Source: Melioribacter sp. (lineage in GTDB: Bacteria; Bacteroidota; Ignavibacteria; Ignavibacteriales; Melioribacteraceae). From it: a stretch of 32,753 bases of DNA. The notes beneath the pieces are model-generated. The model was not told the origin of the DNA, did no database searches, and worked only from the letters and a program-made list of their open reading frames with translations. The stretch spans positions 1 to 32,753 of the forward strand of contig PMDS01000061.1 in assembly GCA_003155655.1 (NCBI GenBank), given 5' to 3'. Positions 8,923-17,687 of this stretch are shown here, piece by piece. Each line of letters begins with the position of its first letter. Position 1 is the first letter of the stretch. A program made the position numbers and the translations under genes.

Positions 8923-9759
8923 TTAATTTCTTTTTGCGATAAAACGGTTCATCAGCCAATATGCAGATAGATTTACCAGTAGTACTGCAATAATTAATGT
9001 AGCTGCTGTTCCATAAGCATTTTCGGCAGATATTCCTTCCCTTGCCAAAATGTAAAAGTGAACAGCCATTGTTCTTGTTGAATCAAACACTGAAGTGGGA
9101 ATTCGTAATGAAGAGCCAGCTGTAAATATTACAGCAGCAGTCTCTCCTATAGAACGGCCAATGCTTAACATCACCCCAGTGACAATCCCGGGTAATGCAT
9201 TAGGCAAAATTACTTTTTTAACTGTCTGCCAGCGGGAAGCGCCTAAAGAAAAACTTACTTCACGGTAAGATTTTGGTACCGCTCTTATTGCTTCTTCCGA
9301 AGTGCGAATAATAGTGGGAAGTACCATTACTGCTAAAGTCAGTCCACCTGAAAGAATTGACCAGCCAAATCCGAGAGTGACTACAAAGAAAATGTATCCA
9401 AACAAACCAAAAATTATTGAAGGAATGCCGGCAAGACAGTCCGTTCCAAAACGTATTATTTTTGTTACATTATTTTCTTTTGTGAATTCAGAAAGATAAA
9501 CAGAAGTAAAAATTCCCAAAGGTGATGCAATTATAAGTGCAAGCAGCGGTAATAGAATAGTCCCTATTAAGGTTGGAAATATTCCTCCGGCTTTTCCCAT
9601 ATCTTCTGGGTTATCAGTAAGAAAGTGAAGACTAATAACCGGTAGTCCTTTCTCAAGAACAAAGAAGATGATGAAAATTAATATTAAAATTGTCAGCAAC
9701 GTTGCACTGCCCAAAATTGCTACCGCCCCGCGCTGTATATATCTTGGATGGATTCTCAT
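8923..9759 (-). CDS. pstA: Phosphate ABC transporter permease PstA2
   Basis: An inner-membrane permease subunit of the second Pst system, 278 residues with about six membrane helices. The binding-protein-dependent transport signature is visible as YREVSFSLGASRWQTVKKVILPNALPG (about residues 165-190), the EAA loop that contacts the ATPases. GIPSIIFGLFGY and GRSIGETAAVIFTAG are typical of PstA. Its start overlaps the pstC2 stop by four bases. It is only distantly similar to PstA1 at 13427-14293, which points to separate origins of the two operons. Confidence 0.94.
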   Translation of the reverse strand: MRIHPRYIQRGAVAILGSATLLTILILIFIIFFVLEKGLPVISLHFLTDNPEDMGKAGGIFPTLIGTILLPLLALIIASPLGIFTSVYLSEFTKENNVTKIIRFGTDCLAGIPSIIFGLFGYIFFVVTLGFGWSILSGGLTLAVMVLPTIIRTSEEAIRAVPKSYREVSFSLGASRWQTVKKVILPNALPGIVTGVMLSIGRSIGETAAVIFTAGSSLRIPTSVFDSTRTMAVHFYILAREGISAENAYGTAATLIIAVLLVNLSAYWLMNRFIAKRN

Positions 9760-10613
9760 TTCTTAACCATCCTTTTTCTGATTGCAACGCTGGCTATTGA
9801 ATTCAAAATTATAATAACAACAAATAAAACAACACCTGTTGCAAATAACGCCTGACGATGCAACCCTGTAGCATAACTCATTTCTAATGCAATATTTGCT
9901 GTTAATGTCCTAACAGAATCCAAAGCAGAATGAGGAATATTAACAGAATTGCCTGCTACCATTATAACTGCCATTGTTTCACCAATAGCTCTTCCTAATC
10001 CAAGTATTATGCTTGCAATAATTCCTGACTTTGATGCTTTAATTGTTACCATTGTTATTGTCTGCCATATTGTGGCACCTAATGCTAGTGAACCTTCACG
10101 ATAGGATTGAGGAACTGCTAAAATTGAGTCAATTGAAATACTTATAATAGTTGGCAAGATCATAATGCCAAGAATTATAGAAGCTGAAAGAAGAGATAGA
10201 CCTGGTCCTCCAAAATTATCTCTGATAATTGGCGCAAGGACCATAACGCCAATAAATCCATATACAACAGAAGGGATTGCCGCCAGCAGTTCTATTGTTG
10301 GCTTGATAATTCTCATAATATATCTTGGAACATATTCGCTAAGAAAGAAAGCACAAGCAACACCAAGCGGCGCTCCTACAATCATTGCACCGAAAGTAAC
10401 CCATAATGATGCAACAATCATTGCAAATATTCCAAACTTGCCTAAATTAGGTTGCCACTCGGAAGAAAAGAGAAAATCTTTAAGACCATATTTAAAAATA
10501 AATGGCAATCCTTCAGACAGGATAAATAGCGCAATAAGCAGTAATGCAGAAATTGCCGAGAAAGCAGTCAACATTAAAATTCTTTGAACGCCTTTTTCAC
10601 TAATTAATTTCAT
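9756..10613 (-). CDS. pstC: Phosphate ABC transporter permease PstC2
   Basis: The partner permease of PstA2, 285 residues with about six membrane helices. The EAA loop reads YREGSLALGATIWQTITMV, and the PstC hallmarks AAIPSVVYGFIGV and LGLGRAIGETMAVIMVAGN are present. It is shorter than PstC1 (322 residues) and lacks that protein's long N-terminus and periplasmic insertion. It lies 23 bases after pstS2 and overlaps pstA2 by four bases. Together PstC2-PstA2 would form the channel for phosphate delivered by PstS2. Confidence 0.94.
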   Translation of the reverse strand: MKLISEKGVQRILMLTAFSAISALLLIALFILSEGLPFIFKYGLKDFLFSSEWQPNLGKFGIFAMIVASLWVTFGAMIVGAPLGVACAFFLSEYVPRYIMRIIKPTIELLAAIPSVVYGFIGVMVLAPIIRDNFGGPGLSLLSASIILGIMILPTIISISIDSILAVPQSYREGSLALGATIWQTITMVTIKASKSGIIASIILGLGRAIGETMAVIMVAGNSVNIPHSALDSVRTLTANIALEMSYATGLHRQALFATGVVLFVVIIILNSIASVAIRKRMVKK

Positions 10614-10636
10614 TAAAACCTTTGAAGAATTTTGAA

Positions 10637-11431
10637 CTATTTAGCAGGCAATAATCCTTGAGCTTGAATAATCTTTTGCCCTTCCTCTGAAAGAACAAAT
10701 CCAATAAAATTTTTAATCTCACCTTCCATATTCCCTTTAACTAAAAGAAATATTGGGCGTACTAATTTATAATTCCCCTTGATAATTTCATCGCTAGTGC
10801 AATCCTGGTTATCAATTTTTAATGGTTTAATTTTTTCATTTACCAGCCCATGTGAGACATAACCAATAGAGTTTGCATCATTAGCAATTGTTTCACGGAT
10901 TGTTCCGTTAGAATCCTGAATGAGTGCATCCTTTTTCAAATTGATTCCTGAGATAATTTGTTCAAAAGAAGATCTTGTACCCGACCCGGCTTCCCTTGAA
11001 ACAACAGTAATTGGAATATCCCCGCCGCCGACTTCTTTCCAATTTGCAATTTTACCATTAAAAATATCACGAACCTGGTCACTTGTAAGATTAGCAACTT
11101 TATTTTGAGGGTTTACAACAACTGCAATTCCATCTTTTGCAACAATAGTTGCGGTTAAATCTTTAGCTTCCTGAGGTAATATAACAAGGTCTGCCATGCC
11201 AATTTGAGCAGCACCGGAATTTGCGGATTGAATTCCTACGGCAGATCCGCCTCCCTGGACAGTAATTATTACATTGTTATGGGTAATCATATACTGATCA
11301 GCCAGTTTTTCTGCAAAAGGCTGAAATGCTGTTGAACCAGCCATTGTAATAGATGCTTTTCCTTTGCCGCAACCCATCATAATTGCAACTAATGAAAGCG
11401 TAGTAACAATCAACAAAAACCTTTTTGCCAT
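10637..11431 (-). CDS. pstS: Phosphate-binding lipoprotein PstS2
   Basis: A periplasmic phosphate-binding protein, 264 residues, with a lipoprotein signal peptide ending at the lipobox IMMGC (Cys21), so it is membrane-anchored. The phosphate-binding family motifs are ITMAGSTAFQPFAEKLA, VQGGGSAVG and the SREAGSGTRSSFEQ loop. This is the compact PstS subfamily, unlike the longer secreted PstS1 (348 residues). It is the first gene of the second pst operon. Its own promoter has TAACTTTG at -7 and a dyad over the -33 element; I see no Pho box there. Confidence 0.94.
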   Translation of the reverse strand: MAKRFLLIVTTLSLVAIMMGCGKGKASITMAGSTAFQPFAEKLADQYMITHNNVIITVQGGGSAVGIQSANSGAAQIGMADLVILPQEAKDLTATIVAKDGIAVVVNPQNKVANLTSDQVRDIFNGKIANWKEVGGGDIPITVVSREAGSGTRSSFEQIISGINLKKDALIQDSNGTIRETIANDANSIGYVSHGLVNEKIKPLKIDNQDCTSDEIIKGNYKLVRPIFLLVKGNMEGEIKNFIGFVLSEEGQKIIQAQGLLPAK

Positions 11432-11494
11432 TTATTCCTCCGGTTAATAGACTTAGTTATTTTAAAATTCTTATAATAATTATGTTATGATATA

Positions 11495-11536
11495 CAAAGT
11501 TAGGAATTTGAGACATTGTAATCCAAATAGATTACA
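11495..11536 (-). promoter_or_regulatory. Promoter of the pstS2 operon with perfect dyad over the -33 element
   Basis: On the minus strand TTTG (11524-11527) lies 21 bases before TAACTTTG (11495-11502), matching the TTTG/TAnnTTTG promoter pattern of Bacteroidota. The -33 TTTG is in the centre of a perfect 7-6-7 dyad, TGTAATC-N6-GATTACA (11517-11536), so a dimeric regulator bound there would sit on the promoter. No 11-bp TTAACA repeats are present in the 162-base gap (11432-11593). Confidence 0.5.
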
Positions 11537-11593
11537 CTTTTGAGATTAATGCGGGGGACAGTAATTAATTAGAAAACGAAGAGAATAACATTT

Positions 11594-11971
11594 TTATAGT
11601 CTAGAGCGTTCAGCAACCGATCTGGCAAAAACACTTGAATATGCTCCTAAAAAGCATAATAAAAGTGATAGAACAGGAAAAATAACTAATGAATCATAGT
11701 TTTTTGAAGGTAAATAATCTGCCGGGATAATTAAAATTCTTATAAAATTAATTACGGGTATTAGAATCCAAATTAATAATACGGTAAGCCATATCTTTTT
11801 ATGATTTACTATCCCCCAAAAGGCTGAAAAAAATAGCAGCAATAATATTACCAGCATCGATTTTATCAGACTTTCTGATAAGAAGCTATAAAATACGCCA
11901 ATAATAAAACTGCAAGTTAGTTTGCCAATTACATTATTGGAATTTCTGTCAAACCACTTTCCCTTTTTCAC
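11594..11971 (-). CDS. Small membrane protein, unknown function
   Basis: About 125 residues with three or four hydrophobic segments: LTCSFIIGVFYSFL, MLVILLLLFFSAFWGIV, IWLTVLLIWILIPVINFIRILII and LVIFPVLSLLLCFLGAY. I do not recognise a family. The open frame extends to an ATG at 12028, but that would overlap phoU1 by 80 bases. A GTG at 11971 with GAAG just upstream gives a more usual 23-base overlap, so I chose it. It closes the first pst operon, directly after phoU1, and may be co-regulated by phosphate. Role unknown. Confidence 0.55.
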   Translation of the reverse strand: MKKGKWFDRNSNNVIGKLTCSFIIGVFYSFLSESLIKSMLVILLLLFFSAFWGIVNHKKIWLTVLLIWILIPVINFIRILIIPADYLPSKNYDSLVIFPVLSLLLCFLGAYSSVFARSVAERSRL

Positions 11972-12647
11972 TTGATTCTTCAAAGCTTTTAATCTTTTTT
12001 CTATGAGCAACAATATTTGCTTCAACATAAAAGACTAAATTTTCTGCAATATTTGTTGCATGATCTGCAAGCCGTTCAATATTTCTTGTTAATACTATTA
12101 AGTGAGAACATGGTTCAATTAATTTGTTATCAGACTGCATTTTAGCAACAAGAAATTTGAATATCTGTTTATTATAGTCATCTACTTTTTGATCATTCAC
12201 TAAAACAGATTTTGCGAGATCAGAACTATTAGTGATGAATGAATCAATTGCATTTTTCACCATTTCTTTTGCCTGCTTGCCCATATCAAGAATCTGTGAT
12301 TCAACAATTAATTGATGATATTCACCGGTCTTCTTAACTCTTTGGCAAATATTTATAGCAATATCTCCGCATCTTTCCAATTGATTATTAATCATTAAAG
12401 TTGAAATAATAAATCTTAAATCAATAGCAACCGGCTGAAATAAAGCTAAAACATTTTCACATTCAGCCTGAATAAGATTATCGTAAGCGTCTATTTCAGA
12501 GTCTTTTGCTTTAATGCCTCGGCAGATATCAATGTCGCCGGTTTCCAATGCTGTAAAAGCATGTTCAACCTGTCCATCAACAAGTGAAGCCATTCTAATC
12601 AGATTGGATTTTAGTTCTTCAACTTCTTTTTCAAAATGTTCTCTCAT
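11949..12647 (-). CDS. phoU: Phosphate signalling protein PhoU (first operon)
   Basis: A 232-residue PhoU with both helical repeats and their metal-binding motifs, QLERCGDIAINICQR and NIERLADHATNIAEN. It is expected to act in the cytoplasm between the Pst transporter and the PhoR kinase, which is not in the window. It lies 14 bases after pstB1. From MREHF onward it is collinear with PhoU2 and mostly identical, including the blocks DAYDNLIQ, LALFQPVA, NQLERCGDIA and EPCSHLIVLTR. This suggests duplication or gene conversion of phoU alone between two otherwise unlike operons. Confidence 0.95.
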   Translation of the reverse strand: MREHFEKEVEELKSNLIRMASLVDGQVEHAFTALETGDIDICRGIKAKDSEIDAYDNLIQAECENVLALFQPVAIDLRFIISTLMINNQLERCGDIAINICQRVKKTGEYHQLIVESQILDMGKQAKEMVKNAIDSFITNSSDLAKSVLVNDQKVDDYNKQIFKFLVAKMQSDNKLIEPCSHLIVLTRNIERLADHATNIAENLVFYVEANIVAHRKKIKSFEESSEKGKVV

Positions 12648-12661
12648 AATAATTTCCTTTT

Positions 12662-13411
12662 TTATCCGAATTTTCCACGGATGTAGTCTTCAGTCTGCTG
12701 TTTATCCGGAGAAGTAAACATTTTTTTTGTGTCGGAATATTCAATTAATTCACCCACATAGAAAAATGCCGTATAGTCACTTACACGGGCAGCTTGCTGC
12801 ATATTGTGAGTTACTATTACAATTGTATAATCTTTCTTCAATTCAAAAATCAAATCTTCAATTTTTGTTGTTGAGATTGGGTCTAGAGCACTTGCCGGTT
12901 CATCCATTAATATTATTTCGGGACTAACAGCAAGTGTACGTGCAATACATAATCTTTGCTGCTGCCCGCCGGAGATATTGGCGCCGGAATCATTAAGGTT
13001 ATTTTTTACTTCCTCCCAGAGCGCAGCCTGTTTTAAACATTTTTCAACAATTGGTGTAATTTGTTTTTTATTTCTGACGCCATTCAATCTTAAACCGGCA
13101 GCAACATTGTTAAAAATGGACATTGAAGGGAATGGATTAGGTTTCTGAAAAACCATACCAACTCTTTTGCGCAGTAAAACCGGGTCAGTTTTTGTTAAAT
13201 CTTCATTATCAAGAAGAATTGACCCATTAATAGTTCCTCCAACAACTTCATGCATTCTATTCAAGCATCTAATAAAAGTTGACTTTCCGCACCCTGACGG
13301 TCCAATTATTGCCACAACTTTATTTTTGGGAACATCAATCGAAATATTTTTTAAAACTTTATTCTTACCGTAATAAGCGTCAAGATTTTTAACAGATAAT
13401 TTAATTTCCAT
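12662..13411 (-). CDS. pstB: Phosphate ABC transporter ATPase PstB1 (canonical)
   Basis: A 249-residue PstB with every ATPase motif intact: Walker [11 protein letters not shown]-loop [10 protein letters not shown], signature [13 protein letters not shown], Walker B ILMDEP, and H-loop VTHNMQQA. It should work as a homodimer below PstC1/PstA1. It is the useful internal control for the altered motifs in PstB2a and PstB2b. It is 15 bases after pstA1 and 14 before phoU1, inside the Pho-box-driven porin-pst1 operon. Confidence 0.96.
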   Translation of the reverse strand: MEIKLSVKNLDAYYGKNKVLKNISIDVPKNKVVAIIGPSGCGKSTFIRCLNRMHEVVGGTINGSILLDNEDLTKTDPVLLRKRVGMVFQKPNPFPSMSIFNNVAAGLRLNGVRNKKQITPIVEKCLKQAALWEEVKNNLNDSGANISGGQQQRLCIARTLAVSPEIILMDEPASALDPISTTKIEDLIFELKKDYTIVIVTHNMQQAARVSDYTAFFYVGELIEYSDTKKMFTSPDKQQTEDYIRGKFG

Positions 13412-13426
13412 GTTGTCTCAATAGAC

Positions 13427-14293
13427 CTAATTCGTTTTATATTTTGACCGGGTAATAATTCTGAATAATAAACTTAAAACTGAGATTAGCAAAATAAGCA
13501 CCAAAGCAGCAGTCCATGCTTGCTGGTTCCAATCTTCAAAAGGCGCTCTGGCATAATCATATATATAAACAGTAAGCGAAGCAATAGGCTGCCCTATGCT
13601 AGTTGACCAGAAACGATTTCCAAGCGCTGTAAAAAGTAAAGGTGCAGTTTCTCCAGCAGCTCTTGACAAACCGAGCAAGACTCCGGTTGCAATCCCCTTC
13701 CATGCAGTACGTAGAACAATTGCTAAAGTTGTTTTCCATTTGGGTATTCCTAAAGCTAATCCTGCTTCTCGAAGAGAATGAGGCACAAGTTTTATCATTT
13801 CCTCGGTTGTTCTTGTGATAGTTGGAATCATTAATATACCAAGAGCAATACCACCTGCAAGAGCGGAAAAATGTTTCATTGGAACAACTACCATTGTATA
13901 AGCAACAACGCCAACAACAATTGACGGTATTCCGCTCAATACATCCGTTAGAAATCTGACTGCATATGCGAATTTATTATTGCCAAATTCAGATAGATAT
14001 GTGCCTGTCATTATACCTACCGGAACTCCGATTAAGCCGCCAAGACCAATTAAAATTAATGTACCAACTATTGCATTAGCCATTCCTCCGCCGCTTTCTC
14101 CCACCGGCTTGGGCATAGCTAAAAAGAAATCCAGATTGAGATAAGTAATTCCTTTTGAAATTGTATAGTAGAAAATGAGTACAAGTGGAATAATTGCCGC
14201 TAATGCAGCTACAAATGTAAGCGACATCATTATAAAGCTTGTAATTTTTTTCTTGTAGAAGAAAAATTTAGAATTCATCAAGTTGTTTTCCAT
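13427..14293 (-). CDS. pstA: Phosphate ABC transporter permease PstA1
   Basis: An inner-membrane permease of the first Pst system, 288 residues with about six helices. The EAA loop is SLREAGLALGIPKWKTTLAIV, and the PstA hallmarks LSGIPSIVVGVVAY and GLSRAAGETAPLLFTALGN are clear; the last is the classic PstA form, unlike PstA2. Its start overlaps the end of pstC1 by 16 bases. The frame may begin at the second Met (MNSKFFFYKK), which would remove the overlap. Confidence 0.95.
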   Translation of the reverse strand: MENNLMNSKFFFYKKKITSFIMMSLTFVAALAAIIPLVLIFYYTISKGITYLNLDFFLAMPKPVGESGGGMANAIVGTLILIGLGGLIGVPVGIMTGTYLSEFGNNKFAYAVRFLTDVLSGIPSIVVGVVAYTMVVVPMKHFSALAGGIALGILMIPTITRTTEEMIKLVPHSLREAGLALGIPKWKTTLAIVLRTAWKGIATGVLLGLSRAAGETAPLLFTALGNRFWSTSIGQPIASLTVYIYDYARAPFEDWNQQAWTAALVLILLISVLSLLFRIITRSKYKTN

Positions 14294-15246
14294 TTTCTAT
14301 CCATACTCCAGACAAGTAATCTTGCAAGTGCATTAATAATTATTGTGATAACAAATAGTACCAACGCTAATTCGATTAACGCGCTTAAATACATTTCAGA
14401 CGTTGCTTCAGTAAACTCATTCGCAATTACACTAGCCATTGTATATGAAGGATCAAACAAAGAGGGTGAAATAAGAGCCCGGTTTCCAATTACCATAGTT
14501 ACAGCCATTGTTTCACCAATAGCGCGTCCAAGACCCAGCATAGTTGCACCAAGTATTCCCGGTCTCGCATCTCTCAACACAATCATAGTTGACTGCCATT
14601 TCGAAGCACCAAGGGCTAAAGCTGCTTCACGCTGAGAACGCGGTACAGATTTCAGCACATCTCGAGAAATTGAAGAAATAATTGGAAGAACCATAACAGA
14701 TAAGATTATTACGGCAGCCAATAAACCAAATCCATACGGAGCACCCTTGAAAAATGGAAGGTACCCTAATTTATCCGATAAATATGGTTCAACTACCTTG
14801 CGTATCCAAGGGACTAAAACAAAAATTCCCCATAAGCCATAAATAACGCTTGGAATACCGGCTAATAGTTCAACCAAAAATGATAATGGTTTTTCCAGCC
14901 ACGGAGGAGCTACTTCTGATAAATATATTGCAACTCCTATACTGAGAGGTAAAGCAATAATTAATGCCAATGCAGCAGATACTACAGTTCCATAAATAAT
15001 TGGTAAGGCGCCATAAATTTCCCGAACTGGATCCCATGTTGAATTAACTAAAAAGCTCCAGCCAAATTTCTCAATTGAGAGCTTTGAACCTTGATACATC
15101 TCGTAGCCAAGAAGAATTACAAGCAGAAAGACCGACACTGCAAAAAGCAATGTCAGTCTTTCGAAAATAAAATCGCCAACGTTACTGGAAGATAATATTT
15201 TTTTAAACAGACTCTTTTTTTTGGAACTTGTTTCAACCTTTCTCAC
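14278..15246 (-). CDS. pstC: Phosphate ABC transporter permease PstC1
   Basis: A 322-residue permease with a cytoplasmic N-terminal tail of about 30 residues, six membrane helices and the PstC motifs ELLAGIPSVIYGLWGI, SQREAALALGASKWQSTM and LGLGRAIGETMAVTMVIGN. The insertion around WIRKVVEPYLSDKLGYLPFFKG between helices is typical of full-size PstC. It lies 16 bases after pstS1 and overlaps pstA1. It carries phosphate delivered by PstS1. Confidence 0.95.
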   Translation of the reverse strand: MRKVETSSKKKSLFKKILSSSNVGDFIFERLTLLFAVSVFLLVILLGYEMYQGSKLSIEKFGWSFLVNSTWDPVREIYGALPIIYGTVVSAALALIIALPLSIGVAIYLSEVAPPWLEKPLSFLVELLAGIPSVIYGLWGIFVLVPWIRKVVEPYLSDKLGYLPFFKGAPYGFGLLAAVIILSVMVLPIISSISRDVLKSVPRSQREAALALGASKWQSTMIVLRDARPGILGATMLGLGRAIGETMAVTMVIGNRALISPSLFDPSYTMASVIANEFTEATSEMYLSALIELALVLFVITIIINALARLLVWSMDRKWKTT

Positions 15247-15262
15247 AATAAACCCGGATTAC

Positions 15263-16309
15263 CTATTTAATTTTCTTTCCATTTGCGGTTATAGTAGAAA
15301 TATTCTTTTCGCACATTTTAACAACTGCCTTAGGCAGAGGCGCATAGTATAATTCAGTAGCAAAAGTTTGACCTTTTCCCATAGCCCATTTTAAGAAATT
15401 AACTAAAGCATTAGCTTTAGCTTCATCTTTCATATTCTGATAGACTAACAGCCAGGTAAACCCTGAGATTGGATAAGAATCTTTTCCAGCTGCGTCGGTA
15501 ATTGAAACACGTAAATCAGCAGGCATATCTTTAGAAGAACCCTCTGCTGCTGCACTAACAGAACTAAATGATGCTTCAACAAATTTTCCAGCTTTGTTTT
15601 TCATTGTTGCATAAGCAATATTATTTTTTACAGCATAAGCTAATTCAACATAACCTACTGAACCTTCAGTCTGTTTAACTAAACCAGCAACACCATCATT
15701 ACCTTTTCCACCAAGCCCTACAGGCCAGTTAACTGATGTACCTTTACCAACTTTAGTTTCCCAATCTTTGCTAACTTTGGTTAGATAATCGGTAAAGATA
15801 AAACTTGTGCCGCTTCCATCTGATCTATGAGCAACAACAATTGCTTTGTCGGGAAGACTAACTTTCGGGTTCAATTTTGCAATTGCGCCGTCATTCCATT
15901 TTGTAATATTTCCAAGAAATATATTAGCAAGTGTTGTACCATCAAGATTCAATTTTCCGTTTAATCCCGGAATGTTATAACTAACTACAACAGCACCCAT
16001 AACAGTTGGTATGTGTAAAACATCTGCACCTTGTTTTGATTTAGCTTCAGCTAGTTGCTGATCAGACATTGGACCATCTGTTGCACCAAAATCGACCGTA
16101 CCTTCTGTAATTTGTTTAATACCACCGCCGCTGCCAATTGCCTGATAATTAAACTGCACTCCTGTAGCATTTTTATATTCATCAAACCATTTTGAATATA
16201 TAACAGCCGGGAATGTTGCGCCTGCGCCATTCAGCTGCAGCTGTGCATGTGCAACAGACGAAATCGAAAGCGCTAGAAATACTATTGATATTATTGTCCT
16301 AAACTTCAT
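15263..16309 (-). CDS. pstS: Periplasmic phosphate-binding protein PstS1
   Basis: A 348-residue secreted phosphate-binding protein with a Sec signal peptide cleaved near SSVAHA-QLQL. The ligand-binding motifs are those of classic PstS: LNGAGATFPAVIYSKWF, YQAIGSGGGIKQI, DFGATDGPMS and HRSDGSGTSFIFTDYL. It has no lipobox, unlike PstS2. It lies 23 bases after the porin gene, in the operon driven by the four-repeat Pho box at 17445-17483. Confidence 0.96.
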   Translation of the reverse strand: MKFRTIISIVFLALSISSVAHAQLQLNGAGATFPAVIYSKWFDEYKNATGVQFNYQAIGSGGGIKQITEGTVDFGATDGPMSDQQLAEAKSKQGADVLHIPTVMGAVVVSYNIPGLNGKLNLDGTTLANIFLGNITKWNDGAIAKLNPKVSLPDKAIVVAHRSDGSGTSFIFTDYLTKVSKDWETKVGKGTSVNWPVGLGGKGNDGVAGLVKQTEGSVGYVELAYAVKNNIAYATMKNKAGKFVEASFSSVSAAAEGSSKDMPADLRVSITDAAGKDSYPISGFTWLLVYQNMKDEAKANALVNFLKWAMGKGQTFATELYYAPLPKAVVKMCEKNISTITANGKKIK

Positions 16310-16332
16310 TTTTATCTCCTTTTATTTTTACG

Positions 16333-17391
16333 TTAAAATGTAAATGCAAATGTTACTCTAGCTTGAAGGTTACTTGAAGCAGATGAACCGTTAGTATTTG
16401 TTACTTTTTCAGGAGTAAATATTTCAACGTTAGGGATAATGCTTACATTCTTTGCAGCTTTAAAATCCAATCCAGCTAACAATAAAGTTGTTTTATCATT
16501 ATCAACGTCTGTATTAGGATCATAACTGTCATATCTTGCAACTAATCTAAAATTATCAGCTAGACTAACCCATGCCCAGAAAGAAAGTCCCATTGTTTTT
16601 TGATCCATCAAAGCGCCTGTAGTTTTATAGCCATTTTGGATGCTTCTTGTAAAACCTTCAAATCCAATGGCAAAATCTGTTTTCATCTGATAGTTTAAGA
16701 ACAAAGCTGCTACATAAGCGTTATTTGGTTTTGATGTTTTATCAAAAGCATCGGTAACATCAGCTTTTGCACCGTAATCATAATATATTGTTGCCTGGAA
16801 GCCGTCTACTGGTTTTAACTGTACTAATGCATAATATCTTTTGTATTTATCTGTTTCCGGACCATTGCTGGCATTATTACCAATTTTTACCCAGTAATTA
16901 ATTGTACCAGCATCAGTAATTTTTCCTTTAAGGTCAACACCTAAATCTCTTGAAGATACTATTCCATTTAAGTCCATAATTGTTTTTTCCAAAGAGCGGT
17001 AGCCCCAGGCATTTTCAGAAATATCAAATGCAGGTGTAGGTGAAAGACCGAAAATCATGTCAGAACCGCTAAAGATTCCTTTCCACTTTAAATAAGCATC
17101 TTTAATCATAACGCCAAGTTTTCCACCGGAAGTATTTGAATTAGCGCTCTGGTCTGTTTCAGTACGAAAACGAGCATCAAAACTTTCTGCAACAGCAATA
17201 TCTGCAGTAAAGTAAATTCTTCTAAACTGGAATCCATTTAAATTCTCCTGGTTTCCGTCAACATTGTTTACGTTATAGTAGTAATCACCAAACATCAAAC
17301 CACTAAATTTGAATTTATCAGTTGCACTTTGTGCAAAACTGATTGAAGCAAATAAAATAAAGAATATTGAGATGCTGTAAAGCTTTTTCAT
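16333..17391 (-). CDS. Outer-membrane porin, phosphate-selective OprO/OprP-like
   Basis: A 352-residue beta-barrel protein with a signal peptide ending near ISFAQ, short amphipathic strands throughout (for example FSGLMFGDYYYNV and FRRIYFTADIAV), and a C-terminal strand ending in Phe (RVTFAFTF), as required by the BAM machinery. The call as an OprO/OprP-like porin rests on the fold and on its place as first gene of a pst operon, 23 bases before pstS1. Anion or polyphosphate selectivity is inference; I cannot identify the binding lysines. It would bring phosphate across the outer membrane for PstS1. Confidence 0.8.
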   Translation of the reverse strand: MKKLYSISIFFILFASISFAQSATDKFKFSGLMFGDYYYNVNNVDGNQENLNGFQFRRIYFTADIAVAESFDARFRTETDQSANSNTSGGKLGVMIKDAYLKWKGIFSGSDMIFGLSPTPAFDISENAWGYRSLEKTIMDLNGIVSSRDLGVDLKGKITDAGTINYWVKIGNNASNGPETDKYKRYYALVQLKPVDGFQATIYYDYGAKADVTDAFDKTSKPNNAYVAALFLNYQMKTDFAIGFEGFTRSIQNGYKTTGALMDQKTMGLSFWAWVSLADNFRLVARYDSYDPNTDVDNDKTTLLLAGLDFKAAKNVSIIPNVEIFTPEKVTNTNGSSASSNLQARVTFAFTF

Positions 17392-17427
17392 AATTAAGTA
17401 TTACTCCTATTATTGTTTTGAGGTATG

Positions 17428-17483
17428 CAAACATAGTTTCTGTGTGTTAACTCAATGTTAAGCTTGTGTTAAGGAATTGTTAA
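17428..17483 (-). promoter_or_regulatory. Four-repeat Pho box and -7 element for porin-pst1 operon
   Basis: On the minus strand, four perfect TTAACA hexamers occur at exactly 11-bp intervals (plus-strand positions 17478-17483, 17467-17472, 17456-17461, 17445-17450). Nine bases after the last is TATGTTTG (17428-17435), a perfect TAnnTTTG -7 element. This is the layout of PhoB/PhoP-activated promoters, where direct repeats at one helical turn replace the upstream promoter element. It is the best example of five such sites in the window. Confidence 0.9.
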
Positions 17484-17687
17484 GATTTTTTTCAAATAAA
17501 CACTTCGTCTGATTTTTGAAGTTTGGGCTAAAATGAAAAGTTAAGCCAATAAATAAATTATGGTGTAAGTAAAGACTTAATGATTATTTAATATTGTTGA
17601 CAAATGCATAGAAATTATATTGCAATGATAAAATATATTTTCCTTGGTACTGATTTTATAAAAATTTTAAAGATTAACAAACCTAAT

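Noticed and set aside
17541-17604. TTAA-containing hexamers upstream of the glycosyltransferase pair as a Pho box
   Set aside because: Only two hexamers (17577 and 17588) are 11 bp apart and both deviate from TTAACA; the next positions fail. This is expected by chance in such AT-rich DNA.
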